Shown here one piece after another: positions 1 to 7,622 of a DNA stretch of 64,000 nt. The position numbers and the translations under genes are program-made. How positions within the stretch are numbered: position 1 is the first letter of the stretch; every line of letters starts with the position of its first letter. The notes beneath the pieces are model-generated. The model did no database searches, was not told the origin of the DNA, and saw only the letters and a list, made by a program, of their open reading frames with translations. The stretch lies in contig NZ_VCNJ01000040.1 in NCBI RefSeq assembly GCF_005938625.1, positions 62,001-126,000 of the forward strand. Direction: 5' to 3'. Origin of the DNA: Pseudomonas fluorescens. GTDB taxonomy: Bacteria > Pseudomonadota > Gammaproteobacteria > Pseudomonadales > Pseudomonadaceae.

Positions 1-56
1 ACCAGGCGCTGAAAGCTCGTGTTACCCATACGCTGCGCAATGACTGTGAGACTCAC
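1..56 (-). CDS. nlpD: NlpD, murein hydrolase activator (5' end only)
   Basis: Only the first 18 codons lie in the window; the gene runs off the left edge. It starts with GTG at 56, preceded by a purine-rich GGGAGCGG ribosome binding site, and reads MSLTVIAQRMGNTSFQRL, which I recognise as the usual N-terminus of Pseudomonas NlpD. NlpD is an outer-membrane lipoprotein with LysM and LytM-like domains that activates amidases during cell separation; those domains are outside the window. Its place directly after surE-pcm matches the conserved surE-pcm-nlpD-rpoS order, so rpoS probably follows beyond the edge. The identification rests on a short peptide plus synteny. Confidence 0.85.
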   Translation of the reverse strand, partial: MSLTVIAQRMGNTSFQRL

Positions 57-119
57 CCGCCGCTCCCTTTGTGGTGGCTGAAAAATGTGAAATGCCGGAT
101 GTCGGCATGAGGTGTCGCC

Positions 120-125
120 AGTATA
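120..125 (-). promoter_or_regulatory. Possible -10 box upstream of nlpD
   Basis: In the 212-base gap between pcm and nlpD the minus strand carries TATACT, a good -10 match, about 64 bases before the nlpD GTG. I found no convincing -35 at 16-18 bases. A short hairpin (GAAGCG-ATTT-CGCTTC, about 153-170) lies just upstream and could end pcm transcription. Promoter calling by eye is weak evidence. Confidence 0.3.
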
Positions 126-268
126 ACGGGCCGGATCGGCTTTACCTTTAATGAAGCGAAATCGCTTCGCGCACACGTTTGCAAGTTGGCAATCTGCTGC
201 GTTTAAACCATCGCTGCCGGTGTAAGACACAGACGAACGAAAGGAATTCAGCGCACCGGAACAAATGC

Positions 269-946
269 TCAGGCCAGTGGCCCATTAAGCAGCGGCACGA
301 AACGAACAGCCCCCAGAACGTGTCGGGAAAAGCCGTTTTCCTCACGCACGATCAGCAACAATTGTTGCACTTCACCGGAGCCCACCGGGATCACCATGCG
401 CCCGCCCGGAGCCAGTTGATCGAGCAAGGCTTGCGGTACATCCGTGGCCACGGCGGTGACGATAATGCCGTTATACGGCGCCAGCGCCGGCCAGCCTTCC
501 CAGCCATCGCCCCAGCGGAACACCACGTTGCGCAGGTTCAGTTCGACCAAACGTTCCTTGGCACGGTCTTGCAGCACCTTGATGCGCTCGACCGAGAACA
601 CTCGCTCAACCAGTTGCGACAACACCGCAGTCTGGTAACCGGAACCAGTGCCGATCTCGAGCACTTTATCCAGTGGACCCGCCTCCAACAGCAGCTCGCT
701 CATGCGCGCCACCATATAAGGCTGGGAAATCGTCTGGTTATTGCCGATCGGCAGCGCCGTGTCTTCATAGGCGCGATGGGCCAGCGCTTCATCGACGAAC
801 AGGTGACGCGGCGTGCGCCGAATCACTTCCAGCACCTTGGCGTTGGACACACCCTCTTCGTACAGGCGCTGGATCAGACGCTCACGGGTTCGCTGCGAGG
901 TCATGCCGATACCGCTGCGCAGCCGGTCTTCGTGTTCACGGGCCAT
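269..946 (-). CDS. pcm: Protein-L-isoaspartate O-methyltransferase
   Basis: This 225-residue cytoplasmic enzyme uses S-adenosylmethionine to methylate L-isoaspartyl residues in aged proteins so that they can be repaired. The SAM-binding loop EIGTGSGYQTAV is clear, and the fold runs intact to the C-terminus. The ATG at 946 is chosen because it shares one base with the surE stop (TGATG) and follows a strong GGAGGG sequence. An internal ATG at 904 (MTSQRTRERL) would give the 211-residue form usual elsewhere but has no ribosome binding site. The gene is translationally coupled to surE in the stationary-phase cluster truD-surE-pcm-nlpD. Confidence 0.95.
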   Translation of the reverse strand: MAREHEDRLRSGIGMTSQRTRERLIQRLYEEGVSNAKVLEVIRRTPRHLFVDEALAHRAYEDTALPIGNNQTISQPYMVARMSELLLEAGPLDKVLEIGTGSGYQTAVLSQLVERVFSVERIKVLQDRAKERLVELNLRNVVFRWGDGWEGWPALAPYNGIIVTAVATDVPQALLDQLAPGGRMVIPVGSGEVQQLLLIVREENGFSRHVLGAVRFVPLLNGPLA

Positions 947-1695
947 CAGCGCAGTCCCTCCAGCCAGCCGTCGAGGCTTCTAAAGGCATCGTTGAAGGTG
1001 CGATCGAGCTGCAACGGGGTGATGGAAACATAGCCCTGCATCACCGCATGAAAGTCGGTGCCCGGGCCGCCATCTTCGGCATCGCCGGCAGCGGCAATCC
1101 AGTAACCGGCCTTGCCACGCGGATCGACCACTTTCATCGGCGCCGCCGCGCGGGCGCGATGGCCGAGCCGGGTCAGCTGGATGCCACGAATGTGATCGAT
1201 GGGCAGATTGGGGATGTTCACATTGAGCACCGTGCGCGGTGGCAGATCGAGCCCGGCATGGGCCTCGACCAGTTTGCGCGCAAAGTAAGCTGCCGTCGGC
1301 AGATTATCCACTTGCCGCGAGACCAGCGAAAAAGCGAACGACGGACGCTCGAGAAAACGTCCCTCAAGGGCGGCCGCCACTGTCCCGGAATACAGCACAT
1401 CGTCGCCAAGGTTGGCGCCGAGGTTAATGCCGGAAACCACCATGTCCGCCTCTCGCTCCAGCAAGCCGTTCAGGCCCAGGTGCACGCAGTCGGTCGGTGT
1501 GCCATTAAGGCTGATAAAGCCGTTGGCCAGATATTGCGGGTGCAGCGGACGGTCGAGCGTCAGCGAACTGCTGGCGCCGCTTTTGTCCTGCTCCGGGGCG
1601 ATAACCACGCACTCGGTATAATCCGCCAGCGCAGCATAAAGCGCGGCAAGACCGGGTGCGGTTACCCCATCGTCGTTAGAAATCAGAATACGCAT
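946..1695 (-). CDS. surE: 5'/3'-nucleotidase SurE
   Basis: SurE (249 residues) is a cytoplasmic metal-dependent phosphatase acting on nucleoside 5'- and 3'-monophosphates and linked to stationary-phase survival. The N-terminal motif MRILISNDDGVTAPG contains the paired aspartates that bind the divalent metal, and SGINLGANLGDDVLYSGTV, the second signature, lies near residues 89-107. Length is normal for the family. The gene overlaps the end of truD by 13 bases and shares one base with the pcm start, so the three are very likely translated from one message. Confidence 0.96.
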   Translation of the reverse strand: MRILISNDDGVTAPGLAALYAALADYTECVVIAPEQDKSGASSSLTLDRPLHPQYLANGFISLNGTPTDCVHLGLNGLLEREADMVVSGINLGANLGDDVLYSGTVAAALEGRFLERPSFAFSLVSRQVDNLPTAAYFARKLVEAHAGLDLPPRTVLNVNIPNLPIDHIRGIQLTRLGHRARAAAPMKVVDPRGKAGYWIAAAGDAEDGGPGTDFHAVMQGYVSITPLQLDRTFNDAFRSLDGWLEGLR

Positions 1696-2741
1696 GGGCT
1701 GTCCGTCTGCCCCACCGGCACCAGATCAACGAGTTCGCGCACCAATACAGTGGCGAAGCATCCGGCCGGGAGGACGAATTCCAGTTGCAGAATGTCAGGC
1801 TGGGGATAATGCCACGTCAACCCGCCAATGGGCAGCCGCAGGATGCGACGTTCGTGACTCATACCGGCGTTGATCAACCAATCGCGCAGATCCGCTTCAC
1901 CGGCGGCAATCCCCTGCTCCAGATCATGGACAGCGCCTGCGGTCGGCGAGTCACCTTCGCCCCACTGCGGGCCGGTCGGATGCAGGTCAAGAATCGCCAG
2001 ACGCGGGTCGCTGCACTCGGCCTCACCGGCCGGGAAAAAACTGCGGCTGTCGGTGAACGCCAGCAGATCGCCGACCTGGGCTTTTTGCCAGGTGCCATCG
2101 GCAACCCGTGCGGCGAGCACCTGATTGAACAGAAAACTGCGCGCGGTCGAGAGCAGGCGCGAACGCACATTGCGTTGCTCCGGCAGGGCTTTGCGCGCGG
2201 CCCACGAACGCGCGTCAACGACGTTGCCGCCGTCATGGCCGAAACGCTGGGCGCCGAAATAATTGGGGATGCCTTGCCTGGCGATCAGTTGCAGTCGCTG
2301 TTCAATCGCATCTTTATCGCCAGCGAACTGAGTCAAGCGCAAGGTGAAACCATTGGCCGAATGCGCGCCGCGTTGCAGCTTGCGTTTGTGGCGAGTGATC
2401 TTGAGGATTTTCAGCGTATCGTTTTCCGCCGCCGACAGATCCGGATCGGCCTTGCCCGGCAATTGCACGCTGAACCACTGGCGGGTCAGCGCCTGACGAT
2501 CCTTGAGACCGGCATAGCTGACCGTGCGCAGCGGCACGCCGGCAGCCTTGGCGATACGCCGCGCAGCTTCTTCAGTGTTCAGGCCGCGTTTCTCGACCCA
2601 GATCCACAGGTGTTCACCGTCGCCACTGAACGGGATGTCGAGGACTTCATCGACCTGAAAATCTTCAGCGATGGCTTTCAGTACCGCGGTCCCCAATGGT
2701 TCGCCATAGGCGCGCGGGCCGAGCAATTGCAGTTCATTCAT
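1683..2741 (-). CDS. truD: tRNA pseudouridine(13) synthase TruD
   Basis: TruD (352 residues) isomerises U13 of tRNA-Glu to pseudouridine. The sequence contains SYAGLKDRQALTRQWFSV, with the aspartate expected to be catalytic, and the family signature PNYFGAQRFGHDGGN. The ATG overlaps the ispF stop as ATGA, while its own end overlaps surE by 13 bases, giving a compact ispF-truD-surE-pcm unit. Nothing suggests truncation. Confidence 0.95.
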   Translation of the reverse strand: MNELQLLGPRAYGEPLGTAVLKAIAEDFQVDEVLDIPFSGDGEHLWIWVEKRGLNTEEAARRIAKAAGVPLRTVSYAGLKDRQALTRQWFSVQLPGKADPDLSAAENDTLKILKITRHKRKLQRGAHSANGFTLRLTQFAGDKDAIEQRLQLIARQGIPNYFGAQRFGHDGGNVVDARSWAARKALPEQRNVRSRLLSTARSFLFNQVLAARVADGTWQKAQVGDLLAFTDSRSFFPAGEAECSDPRLAILDLHPTGPQWGEGDSPTAGAVHDLEQGIAAGEADLRDWLINAGMSHERRILRLPIGGLTWHYPQPDILQLEFVLPAGCFATVLVRELVDLVPVGQTDSPCVF

Positions 2742-3211
2742 GCGCGCAGCAACAAGGCAACGGAGTGCACGGCGATACCTTCTTCGCGACCGACAAAGCC
2801 AAGCTTTTCGGTGGTGGTAGCTTTCACGTTCACTTGATCCAACTCAACTTGAAGATCCGCCGCGATCAGCGCGCGCATCGATTCGATATGCGGGGCCATT
2901 TTCGGCGCCTGGGCAACGATGGTGTTGTCGATGTTGCCGACTTTCCAGCCTTTGGCATGGATCAGCGCGACCACATGACGCAGCAGCGCGCGGCTGTCGG
3001 CACCCTTGAATTGCGGGTCGGTGTCCGGGAAGTGTTTGCCGATATCACCCAGCGCCGCAGCGCCGAGCAAGGCATCGCTCAAGGCGTGCAGCAGGACGTC
3101 ACCGTCGGAATGAGCGAGCAGCCCGAAGCTGTGTGCAATGCGCACGCCGCCCAGAGTAATGAAATCGCCTTCAGCGAAACGGTGCACATCATAGCCGTGG
3201 CCAATACGCAT
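2738..3211 (-). CDS. ispF: 2-C-methyl-D-erythritol 2,4-cyclodiphosphate synthase
   Basis: IspF (157 residues) makes methylerythritol cyclodiphosphate in the MEP isoprenoid pathway; ispD and dxr of the same pathway are elsewhere in this window. The zinc-binding start MRIGHGYDVHRF and the GLLAHSDGDVLLHALSDA segment are intact. I start at the ATG at 3211; the frame stays open upstream to 3256, but those 15 codons read through a terminator hairpin and add a tail foreign to the family. Oddly, eight Ts lie directly before the ATG, so the only purine-rich sequence (GGGGCG) sits about 9-14 bases upstream, inside the hairpin. Confidence 0.95.
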   Translation of the reverse strand: MRIGHGYDVHRFAEGDFITLGGVRIAHSFGLLAHSDGDVLLHALSDALLGAAALGDIGKHFPDTDPQFKGADSRALLRHVVALIHAKGWKVGNIDNTIVAQAPKMAPHIESMRALIAADLQVELDQVNVKATTTEKLGFVGREEGIAVHSVALLLRA

Positions 3212-3242
3212 AAAAAAAACGCCCCGATTTTTGTCAGGGCGT
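3212..3242 (-). terminator. Rho-independent terminator after fghA, abutting ispF
   Basis: On the minus strand ACGCCC and GGGCGT form a 6-bp stem around a 12-base loop, followed by eight Ts. It lies 13 bases past the fghA stop and its T-run touches the ispF ATG. It should end fghA transcripts, so ispF and the genes behind it need either readthrough or the weak -10-like TAGAAT at 3244-3249. Confidence 0.7.
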
Positions 3243-3255
3243 GATTCTACCCGCA

Positions 3256-4101
3256 TTAACCGCGCAGAGCGCGTGCGTGATGCTGCAAGTGGTCGTCTAT
3301 AAAGCTTGAGATGAAGAAATAGCTGTGGTCGTAGCCCGGTTGCAGGCGCAATGTCAGCGGATGACCCGCTTGTTTTGCCGCTTGTTGCAAGGCTTCGGGT
3401 TTGAGCTGAGTGGCGAGGAAGTCGTCGCGATCCCCTTGATCGACCAGCAGCGGCAGTTTTTCATCCGCTTCGGCGATCAGTGCGCAGGCATCCCACTCTT
3501 TCCACTTCGAACGGTCTTCACCGAGGAAACGGGAAAAGGCTTTTTGCCCCCACGGGCAATCCATCGGATTGTTGATCGGCGAGAACGCCGACACCGATTG
3601 ATAGCGCCCTGGATTTCGCAATGCGCAGACCAACGCACCGTGGCCGCCCATCGAGTGGCCGCTGATGCTGCGTTTGTCCGACGCAGGGAAATGCGCTTCA
3701 ACCAATGAAGGCAATTCCTGCACGACATAGTCATGCATCCGATAGTGGCGCGACCAAGGCTCCTGCGTAGCATTCAGATAGAACCCGGCGCCGAGGCCGA
3801 AATCCCACGCACCGTCCGGATCAGCCGGCACATCAGGGCCGCGCGGACTGGTGTCCGGCGCAACGATGATCAAACCGAGTTCAGCGGCCATGCGCATCGC
3901 GCCGGCCTTTTGCATGAAGTTTTCGTCGGTGCAGGTCAGGCCGGACAACCAATACAGAACCGGCAGCTTGCCGCCCTGCTCCGCCTGCGGCGGCAGGTAG
4001 ACGGCAAACACCATGTCGCAACCGAGCACGTCGGAGCGATGGCGATAACGCTTGTGCCAACCGCCAAAACTCTTCTGACAGGAGATGTTTTCCAGACTCA
4101 T
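3256..4101 (-). CDS. fghA: S-formylglutathione hydrolase
   Basis: This 281-residue cytoplasmic serine esterase hydrolyses S-formylglutathione to formate and glutathione, the second step of glutathione-dependent formaldehyde detoxification. The nucleophile elbow SGHSMGGHGAL and the late GYDHSYFFISSFIDDH, carrying the catalytic histidine, are present. The ATG at 4101 (MSLENISCQKSFGG) follows GGGAGAATCCCC and gives the usual length; the longer frame to 4152 would reach into repeat DNA. adhC, the first pathway enzyme, lies just upstream on the same strand, separated by an imperfect palindromic repeat. Confidence 0.95.
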   Translation of the reverse strand: MSLENISCQKSFGGWHKRYRHRSDVLGCDMVFAVYLPPQAEQGGKLPVLYWLSGLTCTDENFMQKAGAMRMAAELGLIIVAPDTSPRGPDVPADPDGAWDFGLGAGFYLNATQEPWSRHYRMHDYVVQELPSLVEAHFPASDKRSISGHSMGGHGALVCALRNPGRYQSVSAFSPINNPMDCPWGQKAFSRFLGEDRSKWKEWDACALIAEADEKLPLLVDQGDRDDFLATQLKPEALQQAAKQAGHPLTLRLQPGYDHSYFFISSFIDDHLQHHARALRG

Positions 4102-4113
4102 GGGGATTCTCCC

Positions 4114-4200
4114 AGCTGCAAGTGGCAAGCTTCGAGCTTCAAGAACAGGCAAAAGCGCCTTTGCTTGCAGCTTGAAGCTTGTAACTTGGGGCTGCTTTTA
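4114..4200. repeat. Imperfect palindromic repeat between adhC and fghA
   Basis: The segment is built from alternating AGCTGCAAG, AAGCTTC and CTTGCAGCTTGAAGCTT words that can fold into a hairpin. Its right end, GGCTGCTTTTA, includes the adhC stop codon (TAA on the minus strand). A sibling with the same terminal GCTGCTTTTA occurs at 50220-50315. It may act as a terminator or attenuator between the two formaldehyde genes. Confidence 0.7.
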
Positions 4201-5310
4201 GAAATGAATGACGGTACGGATGCTCTTGCCTTCGTGCATCAGGTCGAAGGCCTTGTTGATGTCTTCCAGACCCATGGTGTGAGTGATGAACGTATCCAGC
4301 GGGATTTCGCCGCTTTGGGCCATGTCGACGTAGCTTGGCAACTCGGTACGACCGCGCACGCCGCCGAATGCCGAACCGCGCCAGACGCGACCGGTCACCA
4401 ACTGGAACGGACGGGTCGAAATTTCCTGACCAGCACCGGCAACACCGATGATCACCGACTCACCCCAACCTTTGTGACAGCACTCAAGGGCGGCGCGCAT
4501 CAGTTGCACGTTGCCGATGCACTCAAAGGAGAAGTCGACGCCGCCATCAGTCATGTCGACGATCACTTCCTGGATCGGACGATCGAAGTCTTTCGGGTTC
4601 ACGCAGTCGGTGGCGCCGAGTTGTTTGGCGATCTCGAACTTGGCCGGGTTGATGTCGATGGCGATGATGCGCGCAGCCTTGGCTTTCACCGCGCCGATTA
4701 CTGCCGACAGACCAATACCGCCGAGACCGAAGATGGCCACGGTGTCACCCGGTTTGACCTTGGCGGTGTTAAGCACTGCACCGATACCAGTGGTGACGCC
4801 GCAGCCTAGCAGGCAAACCTTTTCCAATGGCGCATCTTTGGAGATCTTGGCCACGGAGATTTCCGGCAACACGGTGTATTCCGAGAACGTTGAAGTGCCC
4901 ATGTAGTGAAAAATTGTTTCGCCCTTGTAGGAAAAACGCGAGGTGCCGTCCGGCATCAAACCTTTGCCCTGGGTTGCGCGAATCGCCTGACACAGGTTGG
5001 TCTTGCCCGACTTACAGAATTTGCACTGGCCGCATTCCGGGGTGTACAGCGGAATGACGTGATCGCCAACGGCAACCGAGGTCACGCCTTCGCCGATCGC
5101 TTCAACAATGGCGCCACCTTCGTGGCCAAGGATCGAAGGAAAAATACCTTCCGGATCAGCGCCGGACAGGGTGTAGGCGTCAGTGTGGCAAACCCCGGAA
5201 GCGACTACGCGCAGCAACACTTCACCGGCCTTGGGCATGGCGACATCGACTTCTACGATTTCCAGCGGCTTCTTGGCCTCGAAGGCAACGGCGGCGCGCG
5301 ACTTGATCAT
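4198..5310 (-). CDS. adhC: S-(hydroxymethyl)glutathione dehydrogenase (class III alcohol dehydrogenase)
   Basis: This 370-residue zinc- and NAD-dependent enzyme oxidises the spontaneous formaldehyde-glutathione adduct to S-formylglutathione. Visible are the catalytic zinc region GVCHTDAYTLSG and GHEGGAIVEAIGEG, the structural zinc cysteines in PECGQCKFCKSGKTNLC, and the nucleotide-binding glycines of FGLGGIGLSAV. The start at 5310 has GGAGAG upstream and gives the standard length; an in-frame ATG at 5352 lacks support. It pairs with fghA downstream and is divergent from a LysR gene. frmA is an equivalent name. Confidence 0.96.
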   Translation of the reverse strand: MIKSRAAVAFEAKKPLEIVEVDVAMPKAGEVLLRVVASGVCHTDAYTLSGADPEGIFPSILGHEGGAIVEAIGEGVTSVAVGDHVIPLYTPECGQCKFCKSGKTNLCQAIRATQGKGLMPDGTSRFSYKGETIFHYMGTSTFSEYTVLPEISVAKISKDAPLEKVCLLGCGVTTGIGAVLNTAKVKPGDTVAIFGLGGIGLSAVIGAVKAKAARIIAIDINPAKFEIAKQLGATDCVNPKDFDRPIQEVIVDMTDGGVDFSFECIGNVQLMRAALECCHKGWGESVIIGVAGAGQEISTRPFQLVTGRVWRGSAFGGVRGRTELPSYVDMAQSGEIPLDTFITHTMGLEDINKAFDLMHEGKSIRTVIHF

Positions 5311-5378
5311 GCTGACTCTCCAGTGAATCCAATGAATAAAAAAACCAGACAAGGAGTGTAATACATGGCTTTACAATG

Positions 5379-5423
5379 AATAATCCGGGCAAAAGCAAAA
5401 CATTATTGCCATACAGGGATAAT
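5379..5423. promoter_or_regulatory. Candidate regulator-binding region between adhC and the LysR gene
   Basis: The 117-base divergent gap holds AATAAT (5379-5384) paired with ATTATT (5402-5407), and ATTAT-N12-ATAAT (5402-5406 and 5419-5423). Interrupted AT-rich dyads of this kind are typical of LysR-type operators, but the arms are short and the assignment is by eye. Confidence 0.35.
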
Positions 5424-5427
5424 CCCG

Positions 5428-6324
5428 ATGTCCGAAAACCGCTGGGAAGGCATCGACGAGTTCGTCGCCGTTGCTGAATGCAGCCAGTTCACTGCCGCCG
5501 CCGAACGTCTTGGGGTTTCGTCCTCCCACATCAGTCGACAAATCGTACGCCTGGAGGAGCGTTTACAGACGCGCCTGCTCTATCGAAGTACCCGCCGGGT
5601 GACGCTGACTGAGGCTGGACAGACATTCCTGCAACATTGCCAACGTTTGCAGGACGGTCGTGAAGAAGCCTTGCGCGCAGTTGGCGACCTGACCAGCGAA
5701 CCGAAAGGCATGCTGCGCATGACCTGTGCCGTCGCCTACGGCGAGCGGTTTATCGTGCCGTTGGTGACGCGGTTCATGGGGCTGTATCCGCAGTTGCGCG
5801 TCGATATCGAGCTGAGCAATCGCCAACTCGATCTGGTGCATGAAGGGCTGGATCTGGCGATTCGCTTGGGTCGTTTGCAGGACTCGCGGTTGGTTGCGAC
5901 ACGCCTGGCGCCTCGGCGAATGTATCTCTGCGCGTCACCGTCCTACGTTGAGCGGTACGGTCGCCCACACAGTTTGTCGGAACTCTCTCGCCATAATTGC
6001 CTGATCGGCAGCTCGGACCTCTGGCAGCTTGAGCAAAACGGGCGGGAATTTTCCCAGCGGGTGCAGGGCAACTGGCGCTGCAACAGTGGGCAGGCGGTGC
6101 TGGATGCGGCGCTTCAGGGAGTGGGGTTGTGTCAGTTGCCGGATTATTACGTGCTGGAACATTTGCACAGTGGCGCGCTGATTTCGTTGCTGGAGGCGCA
6201 TCAGCCACCGAATACGGCGGTGTGGGCGCTGTATCCGCAGCAACGGCATTTGTCGCCGAAGGTGCGCAAGTTGGTGGATTTTCTTAAGGAAGGGTTGGCT
6301 GAACGGCCGGAGTATCGTGGGTAA
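5428..6324 (+). CDS. LysR-family transcriptional regulator
   Basis: A 298-residue regulator with an N-terminal winged helix-turn-helix (about residues 5-65, including FTAAAERLGVSSSHISRQI and TRRVTLTEAG) and a C-terminal effector-binding domain. AGGGA lies 8 bases before the ATG. It diverges from adhC, so it probably controls adhC-fghA and itself; that is inference from position only. The many related LysR proteins in Pseudomonas are poorly separated by function, and the inducer cannot be read from the sequence. Confidence 0.93.
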   Translation: MSENRWEGIDEFVAVAECSQFTAAAERLGVSSSHISRQIVRLEERLQTRLLYRSTRRVTLTEAGQTFLQHCQRLQDGREEALRAVGDLTSEPKGMLRMTCAVAYGERFIVPLVTRFMGLYPQLRVDIELSNRQLDLVHEGLDLAIRLGRLQDSRLVATRLAPRRMYLCASPSYVERYGRPHSLSELSRHNCLIGSSDLWQLEQNGREFSQRVQGNWRCNSGQAVLDAALQGVGLCQLPDYYVLEHLHSGALISLLEAHQPPNTAVWALYPQQRHLSPKVRKLVDFLKEGLAERPEYRG

Positions 6325-6350
6325 CTCACGCGTTGTCTGAGCAGCCGCTT

Positions 6351-6441
6351 TCGCGAGCAAGCTCGCTCCCACAGGGGGCCCGCAGTGAATGCACATTGGG
6401 TGTCAGGCGCAAAGCAAATGTGGGAGCGAGCTTGCTCGCGA
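6351..6441. repeat. REP pair (REPIN) between the LysR gene and ispD
   Basis: Two inverted REP copies, TCGCGAGCAAGCTCGCTCCC (from 6351) and its reverse complement GGGAGCGAGCTTGCTCGCGA (to 6441), flank about 46 bases. Each copy carries its own short palindrome and together they make a long hairpin. The pair sits between two convergent genes and may act as a bidirectional transcript end. Confidence 0.9.
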
Positions 6442-6467
6442 AGGCAGCAGAACAGGCAGCACAGCAC

Positions 6468-7175
6468 TCAGCAGCGATTCGCCCAACGCTGACGCAACCA
6501 TTCCAAATCTTCCGGCCGTGTCACCTTGAGGTTATCCGCCCGCCCTTCAATCAGACGCGGCTTGAGACCGGCCCACTCCATCGCCGAAGCTTCATCGGTA
6601 ATCACGGCATCCGCCACCAGACTGTCCGCCAACGCCCGATGCAACGCACCGAGGCGAAACATCTGCGGCGTGTACGCCTGCCAGATCACGCTGCGATCCA
6701 CGGTCTCAACCACCCGACCTTGCTTGTCGACCCGCTTCAACGTGTCGCGCGCCGGCACCGCGAGCAAACCGCCCACCGGATCATCCGCCAGCTCATCAAG
6801 TAACTTGTCGAGATCTTCACGACTCAGATTTGGGCGTGCCGCATCGTGCACCAGCACCCAGTCTTCATCATCGGCACCCTGCGCATGCAAATGCAGCAAG
6901 GCATTGAGCACCGAACCAGAACGCTCGGCCCCGCCTTCAACCCGCTGAATACGCGAGTCGCCCGCGCACGCGAGGTTCGGCCAGTAAGGATCATCAACCG
7001 CAAGACTGACCACCAAACCCTTGAGACTTGGGTGATCGAGGAAACAGCCAAGGCTGTGTTCGAGAATTGTGCGCCCGCCCAGTTGCAGATATTGCTTGGG
7101 ACGGTCCGCGGCCATTCGGGCACCGACGCCCGCGGCAGGAATCACGGCCCAAAAGGCCGGCAGGGAATTGATCAT
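6468..7175 (-). CDS. ispD: 2-C-methyl-D-erythritol 4-phosphate cytidylyltransferase
   Basis: IspD (235 residues) couples CTP and methylerythritol phosphate to form CDP-methylerythritol, the third MEP-pathway step. The CTP-binding N-terminus VIPAAGVGARMAADRPKQYL is clear, and WVLVHDAARPNLS and DEASAMEWAG are conserved substrate-site segments. The ATG overlaps the ftsB stop by four bases (ATGA), a conserved translational coupling. Unlike enterobacteria, ispF is not adjacent here; it lies at 2738-3211. Confidence 0.96.
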   Translation of the reverse strand: MINSLPAFWAVIPAAGVGARMAADRPKQYLQLGGRTILEHSLGCFLDHPSLKGLVVSLAVDDPYWPNLACAGDSRIQRVEGGAERSGSVLNALLHLHAQGADDEDWVLVHDAARPNLSREDLDKLLDELADDPVGGLLAVPARDTLKRVDKQGRVVETVDRSVIWQAYTPQMFRLGALHRALADSLVADAVITDEASAMEWAGLKPRLIEGRADNLKVTRPEDLEWLRQRWANRC

Positions 7176-7450
7176 TGGGCCAACTGGTAAAGGGTTTCGC
7201 CGTCCTTGACCATGCCCAGTTCGTGACGAGCCCGTTCTTCAACGGTCTCCATGCCCTTCTTCAACTCGCTGACTTCAGCGTCCATCACCCGATTGCGCTC
7301 CAGCAAACCTTCGTTCTCGGCGTGTTGATCAGCAATCTGCTGATTCAGCTCGGCGACTTGCGCCAGACTGCCATTGCCCACCCACAGGCGGTACTGCAGA
7401 CCGGCCAGTAGCAAGAGCAAAACGAGAAACAACCAGTAAGGACTGCGCAT
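7172..7450 (-). CDS. ftsB: Cell division protein FtsB
   Basis: A 92-residue bitopic membrane protein: a short cytoplasmic start, one transmembrane helix (about residues 4-21, YWLFLVLLLLLAGLQYRL), then a periplasmic coiled coil (about 30-75, rich in L, E and Q heptads). FtsB joins FtsL and FtsQ in the divisome core. Small size, topology and position between eno and ispD identify it. It overlaps ispD by four bases. Confidence 0.93.
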   Translation of the reverse strand: MRSPYWLFLVLLLLLAGLQYRLWVGNGSLAQVAELNQQIADQHAENEGLLERNRVMDAEVSELKKGMETVEERARHELGMVKDGETLYQLAQ

Positions 7451-7501
7451 CGAATATCAGGTATCCAGTGAAAAAAGACAGCCACGCCAAAACTTTGAAG
7501 C

Positions 7502-7556
7502 ATCTGATAGCACGAAGCCTGGAAAGATCCAGGCTTGTGCTGTCAAGGCATCAGAT
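7502..7556. terminator. Nested palindrome between eno and ftsB
   Basis: An inner hairpin AGCAC-GAAGCCTGG...CCAGGCTT-GTGCT (7509-7541) is flanked by an outer ATCTGAT/ATCAGAT pair (7502-7508 and 7550-7556). It lies about 65 bases past the eno stop. There is no strong T-run on the minus strand, so it may be a weak terminator or a 3' stabilising structure. Confidence 0.45.
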
Positions 7557-7622
7557 TAGTGGCAAATCCATCGCTGTCACGACTTTTTCGACACAATCCG
7601 GTGTCCTTCCATCGATTTGTAC

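Noticed and set aside
148..345. A 65-codon minus-strand frame between pcm and nlpD
   Set aside because: It overlaps the end of pcm in another frame and has no start signal or recognisable features.
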